Shown here: positions 1 through 8,440 of the stretch, in pieces
How positions within the stretch are numbered: position 1 is the stretch's first letter
Layout of the letters: the number at the start of each line of letters is the position of its first letter
Assembly (NCBI GenBank): GCA_002699125.1
Contig: PABI01000123.1
Span: 124,001 to 188,000, forward strand
Source: Anaerolineaceae bacterium
Lineage (GTDB): Bacteria > Chloroflexota > Anaerolineae > Promineifilales > Promineifilaceae
Reading direction: 5' to 3'
Length of the DNA: 64,000 nt
The notes under the pieces: generated by a model
What the model saw: the letters and a program-made list of their open reading frames with translations, nothing else
Told to the model about the DNA's origin: nothing
The model's database searches: none
Position numbers and translations under genes: made by a program

Positions 1-1151
1 TAACTGCTAAAAGCCAGCGCCCCCGAACTGTTCAGCTGCATTACAAAGGCATCGGTCCCCCCACCGGCGCTGGCCTGAAAGGCGTTCAGCGTGGGCAGGT
101 TGTTGGAGGTGGTGATACCGGTGAGCCAGACTTTGCTGCCGCCGCTGTTAACGGCAACGCCACCCGGTTCATCGCTGCCGCTGCCGCCAATGATAGTTGT
201 GTAGAGAACGGCCGTTCCCGCCGCATTGATCTTGGTCACAAACAGATCGTTATAGCCCGCGTTGCCACTGCCTCCACCGGGCAAGGAAGTAGAGTAAGTG
301 TGCCCGACCACATACAGATTGCCGCTGCCATCCACCGCTACATCTTTAGCTGCATCATCACTGCTGCCGCCAAAGTAGCTGCTGTAAATCAGCGTCGGGT
401 CAATGATCAGCGGCAGCGCCGGATCGTAGCTGCCCAGCGTAAAACCGATGGTGTTCTTAACCAGTCGGTAGCGCACGGCAACCGGTTTGGCCTGGCCCCG
501 GACCATCTGGAAGGCCAGCGGCGCTTTTTCGGTGAGCGTGGCGCTGTCGTCGAGGTGAATTTCCAAATCGCCGTTGGGTTGCAGGGAAACGGCCGTTCCC
601 CCAACATAGCGCCAGCCAATCAGCGACGGGTCCGCGCCCGGTGCCACAAGGTACGTGCCTTTCAACAATCCCTCGCTGCCGTCGTACACCAGGTCGATGC
701 CAGGGTACAGCGCGATGTAGGTAACCGCAGCGTAAGTCGGCAGGCCGGTTTGCCACTGGTTGGGATCATCTCCGCGATACAGGTTGAGCCTGCCGGGGAG
801 TGGATTTGTGCCGGAAACGGCCGTTGCCCCACTCGCCCCCAACCATTCCACGGCCAGCGTGCCATCAGGCAGCGCCATTTGTACGCCCGAATTGGTAAAC
901 CACAAGCTTCCGCTGGAGCCAACTGCTTCAAACAAAACGGATGGGTCTAACTGCCCTACGTTTGGGGCAAACGTAAGCGGCAGCACGTCTGGCGCAGCCG
1001 CCGGAGGAATCACCACTGCCTGGCCCTGGCTGCGCCAAATCAGCCAGCCGATAAGTAAAAATGCCAGAAGAAAACGGCCGATCAGCAGCAGCGCGCCAAT
1101 GGGCATGGATGAGGACGGCCGTTTTGGGGAAAGTCGTTCTACGTATTGCAT
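1..1151 (-). CDS. SBBP-repeat surface/exported protein, N-terminal part (cut by window edge)
   Basis: An open frame runs without a stop from an ATG at 1151 to the window edge, about 383 residues. Residues 18-38 form one hydrophobic segment, an uncleaved signal or N-terminal anchor. Next comes a beta-rich domain (about 55-270, with the motif FAPNVGQLD and later LIIDPTLIYSSYFGG) of the kind that precedes SBBP repeats in DUF7948-type proteins. At least two SBBP beta-propeller repeats follow, with the characteristic FGGSSDD.A.DVAVD.SGNLYVVG pattern and a second IGGSGSDEPGGVAV unit. Such proteins are exported and probably structural or adhesive; the substrate is unknown. It lies 51 bp downstream of the ABC permease on the same strand and may be co-transcribed with it. 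The C-terminus is outside the window, so total repeat number is unknown. Confidence 0.8.
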   Translation of the reverse strand, partial: MQYVERLSPKRPSSSMPIGALLLIGRFLLAFLLIGWLIWRSQGQAVVIPPAAAPDVLPLTFAPNVGQLDPSVLFEAVGSSGSLWFTNSGVQMALPDGTLAVEWLGASGATAVSGTNPLPGRLNLYRGDDPNQWQTGLPTYAAVTYIALYPGIDLVYDGSEGLLKGTYLVAPGADPSLIGWRYVGGTAVSLQPNGDLEIHLDDSATLTEKAPLAFQMVRGQAKPVAVRYRLVKNTIGFTLGSYDPALPLIIDPTLIYSSYFGGSSDDAAKDVAVDGSGNLYVVGHTYSTSLPGGGSGNAGYNDLFVTKINAAGTAVLYTTIIGGSGSDEPGGVAVNSGGSKVWLTGITTSNNLPTLNAFQASAGGGTDAFVMQLNSSGALAFSS

Positions 1152-1202
1152 AATTTATTTCCTTTTTAGTTCTTTGCTAAATTGCCTGCTTAACAAGACA
1201 AG

Positions 1203-2816
1203 TCATGTATCACGATGACCCCGTTTTTCTGCCAGCCAGGCTAAACCCAGCAGTGCGCCAGCCAGCAGCAGATAAGCCAGGGGAATGCCCGCAGCGGCCG
1301 TTTCCGGGTTAAATGCCATAAAATCAAGCCAACGGTTGCCCACCGCCGCCGAGAGCCACCACAGCAAGTAAAGCACCTGGAACAAACGGCCGTTCCCGCT
1401 CCACACGCCACACGCCAGCGCCAGCGACGAAACAAACAGCGTGCCTGTTAAAATGCCCAGCCATTGCAGCAGATCGCCAGCGGCCAGTGCCTTTAGGCCC
1501 AAGCCAACCGTGGCCATCAGTGCCAGCAACACACCGGCCAGCCAGGGCAGCCAAAACTGCGCCCGGCGCGGCTCCGGCGCGGCGTAAACCAACGTTTGCG
1601 TGTGGAATGTTTGCGTCCGCGTGCCCAGTTCAGCCCAAAGCAGGACGGGCCACAGCCAGGCCAGCGCCGCAACCGGCGGCCCATCGCCAGGCGGAGCAGC
1701 CAGACTGAGCAAGGTGAGCAGTCCGGCCAGGGCATAGAGCCAGCGCGGACGGCCGTTCAGCAGCAGGCGCAGTTCGGCTTGGAGCAGCGTGAGCAGGGAC
1801 GGCTGTTCCAAACCACCGGACAAACTTTTCAGTTGTGCCAACGAGTTGACCGGTTCCAGGGCAAAATCGTCTGGTGAGGCAGCAGCCGTTGGCCGTCGTT
1901 TCCACCGCTGCAAAAATTGCGGGCCGCTGCGCGCCGGGTCAAACCGGTCAAAAACGAGCGCGGTGAGCAGTACCAGCACCACGGCTGCGGCCAGCCAAAG
2001 TAGTCGCTCGGCGGCAATGGCTGCGGTCCAGGCGAGGCCATCCCACATCACTACGGTGGGGAACACGCCGTAGCTGGCCCCGGCAATGTTGAAGTGGCCG
2101 CTGTAAGCCGGGTCTATGGTCGTGGCGAACGCTTGCAGCGCGGCAATGGGGCGGGTGACGCCCAGCCAGTCGGCCTGGGGCACCAGCCAGCCAATCTGCG
2201 CCCGAAATAAACCGGGCAGGGCCACGCCGCCCAAATAAAACAGCCAGCCGAAGAAAAATAGAATGTTACCGACACCGCCCGCCAGCAGCGGCAGCGTCTC
2301 AAACAGCAGCGCCAGCGCCGCCAGCAGGGCCATCACCGGCAGGCCCAGCAGCCACAGTGGGATCAGCAGTTGACCGGGTTGAACGGCCGTTACCTCCCCG
2401 CGCCACAGCTGCATCACCAGCGCCATCACCGACAGCACTACGAGCAAAATAGTGAGCACAGCCAGATTACTCAGCCATTTGCCCAGCAGGTAAAACGGCC
2501 GTTTCAGCGGCGTCGTGGCAATAATCTGGCCGACCCGCGTTTCACGGTCGCGGCTGAGGCTGTTTTTAATCACGGAAAAGCCAAAGAGCGGCAAAATCAT
2601 CACCGCCAGCAGGCCAAACACAATGCCCACCCAGGCCGAGTTGTACACGCCGCGCCACGGCCCCAGGGCCAGCATCAACGTCTGCGAATCGGCCGGCGGT
2701 AGGAACAGAATGCCAAACCCAACCCCCAGCGCGGCCACCACCCAGATGCCAGGGCGGCGCACGCGCTCTAAAAAGTCGGCCAGCATGAGGTGAAAGAGTA
2801 AGTTGGGCAGGTTCAT
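1203..2816 (-). CDS. ABC-2 type transporter permease
   Basis: This 537-residue very hydrophobic protein has about 12 predicted membrane segments. The N-terminal half has an ABC-2 layout: the motif SLSRDRETRVGQIIATTPLKRP between the first helices is typical of permeases in the ABC-2/NosY-like group, which resets polarity of the membrane domain. A soluble linker (about 300-345) separates two membrane halves. It would form the transmembrane channel of an exporter whose ATPase is encoded 22 bp upstream. The substrate cannot be told from sequence. It lies in an apparent operon ATPase-permease-SBBP protein. Confidence 0.85.
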   Translation of the reverse strand: MNLPNLLFHLMLADFLERVRRPGIWVVAALGVGFGILFLPPADSQTLMLALGPWRGVYNSAWVGIVFGLLAVMILPLFGFSVIKNSLSRDRETRVGQIIATTPLKRPFYLLGKWLSNLAVLTILLVVLSVMALVMQLWRGEVTAVQPGQLLIPLWLLGLPVMALLAALALLFETLPLLAGGVGNILFFFGWLFYLGGVALPGLFRAQIGWLVPQADWLGVTRPIAALQAFATTIDPAYSGHFNIAGASYGVFPTVVMWDGLAWTAAIAAERLLWLAAAVVLVLLTALVFDRFDPARSGPQFLQRWKRRPTAAASPDDFALEPVNSLAQLKSLSGGLEQPSLLTLLQAELRLLLNGRPRWLYALAGLLTLLSLAAPPGDGPPVAALAWLWPVLLWAELGTRTQTFHTQTLVYAAPEPRRAQFWLPWLAGVLLALMATVGLGLKALAAGDLLQWLGILTGTLFVSSLALACGVWSGNGRLFQVLYLLWWLSAAVGNRWLDFMAFNPETAAAGIPLAYLLLAGALLGLAWLAEKRGHRDT

Positions 2817-2830
2817 GTGGCCGGCTCCTT

Positions 2831-2862
2831 ATGGGAGATTAGGGATTGGAGATTGGAGATTG
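2831..2862. repeat. GGAGATT tandem repeat at the ATPase/permease junction
   Basis: Direct near-repeats of GGAGATTAGG / GATTGGAGATT lie across the stop codon of the ABC ATPase and supply its last codons. This belongs to the dispersed low-complexity intergenic elements seen elsewhere in the window. Confidence 0.6.
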
Positions 2863-3765
2863 TTTTGTTGTCGGTTTTGGGGGAACGGCCGTTTCCCGGC
2901 CGTCCAGCTGCACCGCACCCAAATAGGCATCTTCCAGCGTGGGCGTCACCATTTTGGCCGCTGCGGCTGGAGGCAGATCGGCTATCAGGCGCACGTGAAT
3001 GCCGTCGCTGCGGCGGATGGCGCTGCTCACCAGATGGCGCTGGCGCACCTGGGGCAGCTCAGCGGCGAGAACGATCCATTCCCACACTTTGCCCTCTACC
3101 GCCCGCAGCAATACCTCCGGCGTGGTGTGCTGGCGTAGTTGGCCTTTGTTCAGGATGGCAATCTCCGTGGCCGACGCTTCAATGTCGCCAACAATGTGGG
3201 TGGAGAAAAGAATGATGCGGTTCCCGGCCAGATCGGCGATGAGCTGGCGAAAGCGGTTGCGCTCTTCCGGGTCCAGGCCCACTGTTGGCTCATCCACAAT
3301 CAAAAGCTGCGGATCGTTGAGCAGCGCCTGGGCAATGCCGATGCGCTGCTTCATGCCACCGGAGTAGCTGCCCAACGGCCGTTTCGCCGCCTGGGTCAAA
3401 TTAAGCAAGGTCAACAGTTCATCAATCCGGCTGCGGGCCACGGCCGGCAGCAATCCCTTGATGGCCGCCATGTAGCGCAAAAACTCCACCGCGTTCAGAT
3501 GCGGATAAACCCCAAAATCCTGCGGCAGATAGCCCAGCACCCGGCGCAGCGCGTCCGGCTCTTTAGCAATATCGACACCGTGCCACAGGATACGGCCGTT
3601 CGTCGGTTGGGTAATGGTAGCCAAGATGTTCATCAGGCTGGTTTTACCCGCGCCGTTGGGACCCAGCAGGCCAATCACGCCCGGCCCCAGACGCAGGCTC
3701 ACATCCCGCAAGCCCAACGGCCCCCGGCGATATTGTTTGGACACGTTTTCAATTTCTAAGATCAT
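2839..3765 (-). CDS. ABC transporter ATP-binding protein
   Basis: A 308-residue ATPase that would energise the adjacent ABC-2 permease. Walker A is GPNGAGKT, the signature is YSGGMKQR, and Walker B is LLIVDEPTVGLD, followed by the H-loop FSTHIV. The start was set at the internal ATG (3765) preceded by GGAG eight bases upstream; ten extra codons upstream are open but lack a ribosome site. The last residues (PKPTTKQSPISNP) are odd. They are encoded by a GGAGATT-type intergenic repeat rather than by conserved ABC sequence, and the end of the gene seems to have run into that repeat. It is 22 bp from the permease. Confidence 0.9.
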   Translation of the reverse strand: MILEIENVSKQYRRGPLGLRDVSLRLGPGVIGLLGPNGAGKTSLMNILATITQPTNGRILWHGVDIAKEPDALRRVLGYLPQDFGVYPHLNAVEFLRYMAAIKGLLPAVARSRIDELLTLLNLTQAAKRPLGSYSGGMKQRIGIAQALLNDPQLLIVDEPTVGLDPEERNRFRQLIADLAGNRIILFSTHIVGDIEASATEIAILNKGQLRQHTTPEVLLRAVEGKVWEWIVLAAELPQVRQRHLVSSAIRRSDGIHVRLIADLPPAAAAKMVTPTLEDAYLGAVQLDGRETAVPPKPTTKQSPISNP

Positions 3766-3780
3766 TTTTTCTCCTTCGAA

Positions 3781-3949
3781 AATAGCCTCACGCAAAGTCG
3801 CAAAGACCCTTTGGCTTGGCGCACTTAGCGGCTTGGCGTGAGATTTCCATTCATGGTGTTCAGCTTGCGCTCATGTCGTCTCCACTGAAAATAATTTCAC
3901 GCAGAGGCGCAAAGGCGCAGAGAAAAATCTGCGTAATCTGTGGATTTTC
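3781..3949. repeat. Gene-free stretch with CGCAAAG-type dispersed elements
   Basis: The 402 bp between the ABC ATPase and SARP regulator 1 hold no convincing gene. Two diverged dispersed elements are visible: 3787-3846 (CACGCAAAGTCGCAAAGAC and a GGCTTGGCG pair) and 3895-3949 (CACGCAGAGGCGCAAAGGCG, then ATCTGCGTAATCTGTGG). Similar sequence occurs at 63239-63300. An ACGGCCGT palindrome is at 4012. A 71-codon minus-strand frame (3871-4086) reads through this repeat and is not believed. Confidence 0.65.
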
Positions 3950-4167
3950 CAGTGGGCCAATCCCCACGTTGGTGCTGTTCGGTTTGATTCATTGAGGGCA
4001 GGATAAAGGAACGGCCGTTTCGCAAGCGTCACACTCAAAAACAGAGTTTCAAACGGTGGATCAAACGGCCATAAAGATGTTGTCAAAACAAAAAGTGGAG
4101 CTAAACTTCTGCGGGACTGCGGACCTTTCGGCGCGGTCCATTTTTATTTTTGAAGGGGATTGCTCTG

Positions 4168-7100
4168 GTGGGTGCCCAATTACACATCTCGCTGCTGGGT
4201 GAATTTAGTCTGGTTTTTCAGGGTAAGCCTGTCTCCAGCTTGAGCGGGGATCGCCCAATCTCGCTGCTGGCCTATTTGCTGCTGCACCGGCAAACGGCCG
4301 TCTCCCGCCAACACCTCGCCTTCACCCTCTGGCCTGACTCGTCAGACAGCCAGGCACGGGCCAACCTGCGCAACCTGTTTTACACGCTGCGCCAAACCCT
4401 GCCCGACGCCGACACCTATCTGGCGGGCGACTCGATGACGCTGCAATGGCGCAGCGACGCGCCACTGGAACTGGACGTGGCCGAGTTTGAAGCCGCATTA
4501 GCCGCCGCCCAATCAGCCGCGTCTGACGTCGAAAAACAAACCTGGTTGGAAACGGCCGTCACTCTCTACAAAGGCGATCTGCTTCCCGACAACTACGACG
4601 ACTGGATCATCCCCCTGCGTGAAACGCTGCGCCATGCTTACCTGGACGCCCTGCACCAGCTCATGCACCTGCTGGAAGAGGCCGGCGACTACCGGGCGGC
4701 GGCCCGCTACGGCCAGCGCCTGCTGCAAAGCGATCCGCTGGATGAAACGGCATACGTCCAGCTCATGCGCCTGCATGCATTCAGCGGCGACCGGGCCGGG
4801 GTGCGCCGCCTGTACGAAACTTGCGTCACCACGCTGCGCCGCGAGCTGGATGTGGAACCCGGTCCGGCCACGCAGGCGGCCTACGAACAGCTGCTGCGCC
4901 TGGAAGCACCTGCCCCCAGCCTGGAACTGGAAGGGCGGCCTGCGGCGTCCCAGCTGCGGCCGTTACCCCTGCCTGTTCCGGCAACAACTTTTATTGGGCG
5001 AGAAGCAGAACTAGCCCATGTGGCCGAGCTGCTGGCCGAGCCCACCTGCCGCCTGCTGACCATCGTGGGGCCGGGTGGCATTGGCAAAACGCGGCTGGCT
5101 TTGCAAACGGCCGAAGGCCACCGCCCCATTTTTGCCGATGGCGTTACCTGGGTGGCGCTCACCGGTATGCAAACCCCGGATCATTTGGCCACCGCCATTG
5201 CCGAAGCGCTCAACTATCGCCTGCGGGGCAGCACCAACGCCGAACTGGAGCTCATCCCCCTGCTGGCGGCCAAAGAACTGCTGCTCGTTTTGGATAATTT
5301 TGAACATCTGCTGCCGGCCGCCGACTTTTTGACGCGGCTGCTGAGCCAGACAACGGCCGTCAAGCTGTTGATCACCTCGCGGCAGCCGTTGGAACTGCAA
5401 GAAGAGTGGCGTTTTGACCTGGGTGAACTTGCCCTGCCAGATACGCTGACGGCCGAATCCCTGGCGCAAAACAGCGCCGTGCAACTGTTTGTGCAAAGCG
5501 CCCGCCGCGTCAGCACTGCCTTCACCCCCACAGACAACGATTTTCCGATCATCGTTCGCATTTGCCAGCAGGTGGACGGAATGCCGCTGGGGATTGAGCT
5601 GGCGGCCTCATGGACACGCCTGCTTTCTTGTGCCGAAATTGCCGCGGAAATCGAAAAGGACCTGGATTTCCTGGCCGTGTCGCTGCGCAATGTGCCGCCG
5701 CGCCATCGCAGTTTACGCGCTGTGTTCGACCATTCCTGGCAGATGCTAACGCCGGACGAGCAGCAAATTTTGCTGCGGCTCTCTATTTTCCAGGGTGGCT
5801 TTACTCGTGAGGCAGCGGCCCAGGTGGCGGCGGCCAATCTACCGCAGCTGTCGGCGCTGGTGGATCGATCCCTGGTGCAGCGTACGGCCGTTGGCCGCTA
5901 CAGCCTGCACAACGTCATTGGCCAATATGCTGCCGAACGGCTGCAAGCCAACGCGGCAGCCTACACAGAAACGAGCGAACATCACAGTCGCTATTTTTTG
6001 AGCTGGCTGGCTGAGCAAGATGCCGCACTGCGGGGTGCCGGGCAAAAAGAGGGGTTAACGGCCGTTGCTACCGATTTGGCCAACATCCGAACCGCCTGGC
6101 AGTGGGCCGTCGCCCAGCTGCAAACCGAACTGCTGCTGTTAGCTGCGTTTCCACTGTTTTACTTTTTTGAGCTGCGCGGCCTGCTGGCCGAGGGGGAAGC
6201 CGCTTTTTCGCTGGCGGCTGAGAAGATGGCACCAGCAGTGGCAGCGGACCATCAAACGGAGACGGCCGTCTGCGCCATGCAAATTTACCAGGCATACCAG
6301 GGCTTTCGCCAGGGGAAACTGGCAGCGGCGGAAACGGTACTGCGCCAGGCCGTAGACCAGCTGCACTCCCTGACGGCCAACACATTTCTGAGCCACGGCC
6401 TGTGCTACCTGGGTTTGGTTGAGTGGTCGCTGGGCCATTTTGCGGCGGCGGTTGCCTGCCTGGAAAAGTCATTTTCTCTGGCCACCGAACAGCAAGACAG
6501 GTGGGGCATCGGCACCGCCCAGGTTTATTTAGGCATGATCTTGCACGATCAGGGACGGTTAGATGAGGCTCGCCAACAGCTAACGGCCGTTCAGCCAACC
6601 CTCAAACAAGTGGGCGATCCGCGGCTGATGGCCAACGCCTGGCTCATTTCTGGCCGGATCAATTTACTGCTCGGTCATCTTTCTGAGGCCGAACAGCAAC
6701 TGCTTGCCTGTCTGGAAACCACGCGCGAGACAAACGATCCCAACAGCATCACCTACGCCACCCATTATTTAGGCATGGTAAAGCAGGCGCAGGGCGATTT
6801 AACGGCCGCACGGCAGTTCATCGAGCAAAGCATCACGCTGTTCACCAGGTTCAACGATCTGGTGGGGCGGGAACGCGCTTTGGTAACAATGGGGTTTCTG
6901 GAAATAGAATGCGGGAACCTTGAAGCGGCGCACGACCACTTTTTAACCTTTCTCCGGACCAAAGAGCGAATACATTCCGTGCGCTACATTTTGGCGGCGG
7001 TGGTGGGAACGGCCGTTTTGCAGGCTCGTTCCGGTGATCCATTCACCGCCCTGGTGTGGACCCTTTCCGTCTTGCAGCATCCCGGCGTCGATTGGGAGGC

Positions 7101-7230
7101 CCGGCAGCGGGCCGAGGCGCTGCGCCCCAGTTTAGAGGCGGCGCTTTCCCCCGAGCAAATCACCTGCGCCCAACAACAAGCCGCCAACCAATCTTTTGCT
7201 GCCATTTTGGCCCATGTGCTGAACCAATAA
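4168..7230 (+). CDS. SARP/BTAD-NB-ARC-TPR transcriptional regulator 1
   Basis: A large (about 1020-residue) AfsR/SARP-like regulator. The N-terminus (HISLLGEFSL..., about 5-100) is a winged-helix DNA-binding domain and 100-245 is the bacterial transcriptional activation domain (LELDVAEFEAAL; LDETAYVQLMRLHA). Residues 275-560 are an NTPase with P-loop GPGGIGKT (about 299-306), Walker B LLVLDNFEHLL (about 371) and ITSRQ sensor. The C-terminal 400 residues are TPR-like helices. It probably senses a ligand through the TPR region and activates transcription with ATP hydrolysis. The GTG at 4168 follows AAGGGG by nine bases and matches the paralogue's start; a TTG at 4150 is the alternative. It is paralogous over its whole regulatory part to the gene at 17701. 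The downstream protease is its likeliest neighbourhood target, but this is inference. Confidence 0.9.
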   Translation: MGAQLHISLLGEFSLVFQGKPVSSLSGDRPISLLAYLLLHRQTAVSRQHLAFTLWPDSSDSQARANLRNLFYTLRQTLPDADTYLAGDSMTLQWRSDAPLELDVAEFEAALAAAQSAASDVEKQTWLETAVTLYKGDLLPDNYDDWIIPLRETLRHAYLDALHQLMHLLEEAGDYRAAARYGQRLLQSDPLDETAYVQLMRLHAFSGDRAGVRRLYETCVTTLRRELDVEPGPATQAAYEQLLRLEAPAPSLELEGRPAASQLRPLPLPVPATTFIGREAELAHVAELLAEPTCRLLTIVGPGGIGKTRLALQTAEGHRPIFADGVTWVALTGMQTPDHLATAIAEALNYRLRGSTNAELELIPLLAAKELLLVLDNFEHLLPAADFLTRLLSQTTAVKLLITSRQPLELQEEWRFDLGELALPDTLTAESLAQNSAVQLFVQSARRVSTAFTPTDNDFPIIVRICQQVDGMPLGIELAASWTRLLSCAEIAAEIEKDLDFLAVSLRNVPPRHRSLRAVFDHSWQMLTPDEQQILLRLSIFQGGFTREAAAQVAAANLPQLSALVDRSLVQRTAVGRYSLHNVIGQYAAERLQANAAAYTETSEHHSRYFLSWLAEQDAALRGAGQKEGLTAVATDLANIRTAWQWAVAQLQTELLLLAAFPLFYFFELRGLLAEGEAAFSLAAEKMAPAVAADHQTETAVCAMQIYQAYQGFRQGKLAAAETVLRQAVDQLHSLTANTFLSHGLCYLGLVEWSLGHFAAAVACLEKSFSLATEQQDRWGIGTAQVYLGMILHDQGRLDEARQQLTAVQPTLKQVGDPRLMANAWLISGRINLLLGHLSEAEQQLLACLETTRETNDPNSITYATHYLGMVKQAQGDLTAARQFIEQSITLFTRFNDLVGRERALVTMGFLEIECGNLEAAHDHFLTFLRTKERIHSVRYILAAVVGTAVLQARSGDPFTALVWTLSVLQHPGVDWEARQRAEALRPSLEAALSPEQITCAQQQAANQSFAAILAHVLNQ

Positions 7231-7268
7231 TCCATACATCCTCTGGAATTTAAGGGGCTGGCAAGCTC

Positions 7269-7314
7269 GTGATGCGTGACGCGTGAAAAGCGGCAAATCA
7301 CATTTCACGCATCA
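7269..7314. repeat. GATGCGTGA dispersed dyad, copy 1
   Basis: TGATGCGTGACGCGTGAAA and the opposing TTTCACGCATCA form an imperfect hairpin downstream of SARP regulator 1. Related copies are at 17173-17192 and 59812-59867. Confidence 0.65.
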
Positions 7315-7430
7315 ATCAAATCCCCATCCTCACTTCAACCTCGATCCCCAAACCAAACGCCATTTCTGACGGTTACCAAACGGCCGTTGCCCTAAGCTAT
7401 GAAAAATAAATCACGCAGGGAGATTACAAG

Positions 7431-8264
7431 TTGAAACGTTATCCATTGTTACTGTTCTTTATCTTGGCTTTTGTTTTTTCATGGCCAATCATGATTATTG
7501 ATGCTTTGGGGTCACAAGGAGCCTTGGACTTTCGTGTACCGGTGCCGCTGCTGGTGTTAATGGGCTATGGGCCAACGCTGGCGGCGCTGCTGGTGACCGG
7601 TTGGACAAAGGGCAAGTCTGGAATTCGGGCTTTGCTAAGGAAGCTGCTGGTATGGCGTGTGGGTATGCTGTGGGCCGTCGTCGGCATCTTGGGCATGGCG
7701 GGGTTGTTCTTCCTGGCTTACCAGCTCTCCAACTGGTTAGGCTATCCCGTTCCCGCAGCACCGGAAATCCCGATGTCACCAATCGTCGCTGTACCCGTGT
7801 TGTTTATCGTCAGCCTGCTCATTAATGGGGAGGAGATAGGCTGGCGCGGCTTTGCTTTGCCCCGTTTGCAAGCCAGATTTAATGCCCTCACAGCCAGTCT
7901 AATTCTGGGTGTAATCTGGGCCGGTTTTCATTTGCCATTGTTTTGGACGATTGGTTCAACTCAAGCCGGGCAGCCAATTTTTGGATTTTTGATCAGCATT
8001 GTGGCCAGTTCGATCATTGTGACCTGGTTGTACAACAATACAGACAGCCTTTTGCTGGTCATTTTATTTCACGCGTCGGTGAATACCTGGTCGCAGATTA
8101 TCCCGGGGATTGACACCGCTCATGCTGGTATTGGTTCAATTTACTGGCTTACGACAGGATTATTGTGTGCCACGGCCGTTCTCATCACTCTCTTCTTTGG
8201 CCCAGAAACGCTCACTCGCAAAACCATCGCTAATCAGAAAACAATTTTACCAAACACACTCTAG
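7431..8264 (+). CDS. CPBP family intramembrane glutamic protease (CAAX/Abi type)
   Basis: A 277-residue integral membrane protein with about eight hydrophobic segments. The three CPBP (Abi/Rce1) motifs are present: EEIGWRGF near residue 127, FHLPLFW near 165 and the C-terminal ILFHASVNTW near 206. The family includes CAAX-type prenyl-protein proteases and bacterial proteins for bacteriocin immunity or membrane proteolysis; the specific substrate is unknown. It starts with TTG at 7431, preceded by GGGAG about ten bases upstream. It lies alone between SARP regulator 1 and a flavin oxidoreductase, and two tandem hairpins follow it. Confidence 0.88.
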   Translation: MKRYPLLLFFILAFVFSWPIMIIDALGSQGALDFRVPVPLLVLMGYGPTLAALLVTGWTKGKSGIRALLRKLLVWRVGMLWAVVGILGMAGLFFLAYQLSNWLGYPVPAAPEIPMSPIVAVPVLFIVSLLINGEEIGWRGFALPRLQARFNALTASLILGVIWAGFHLPLFWTIGSTQAGQPIFGFLISIVASSIIVTWLYNNTDSLLLVILFHASVNTWSQIIPGIDTAHAGIGSIYWLTTGLLCATAVLITLFFGPETLTRKTIANQKTILPNTL

Positions 8265-8265
8265 T

Positions 8266-8369
8266 ACTGAAGCAAACCTTTTTTATCGGATGGCTTTGAT
8301 GCAATTTGCTTCAGTTTAACTGTTTCGCCCCAGCCTCTTTATCCGACAAGACTTGTTTGGCGAAACAGT
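8266..8369 (+). terminator. Two tandem 11-bp-stem hairpins (terminator or structured leader)
   Basis: The first pair is ACTGAAGCAAA (8266-8276) with TTTGCTTCAGT (8305-8315). The second is ACTGTTTCGCC (8319-8329) with GGCGAAACAGT (8359-8369). Both stems are perfect 11-mers. They sit between the CPBP protease stop and the FAD oxidoreductase start. There is no clean T-run, so a structured leader or a dispersed element is as likely as a terminator. Confidence 0.55.
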
Positions 8370-8440
8370 AAGAATAAAGCTTCTTAGCAAGCTATTCAAT
8401 TTTTGTATTTCAAAACAAATCAATTTTAGGAGAAAAACTC

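Noticed and set aside
300-950. 216-codon plus-strand frame at the left edge
   Set aside because: It is antisense to the SBBP protein, whose frame continues without a stop from 1151 to the edge.
3871-4086. 71-codon minus-strand frame upstream of SARP regulator 1
   Set aside because: Its codons come from a CGCAAAG-type dispersed element (SAPLRLCV-like translation), and it has no ribosome site.
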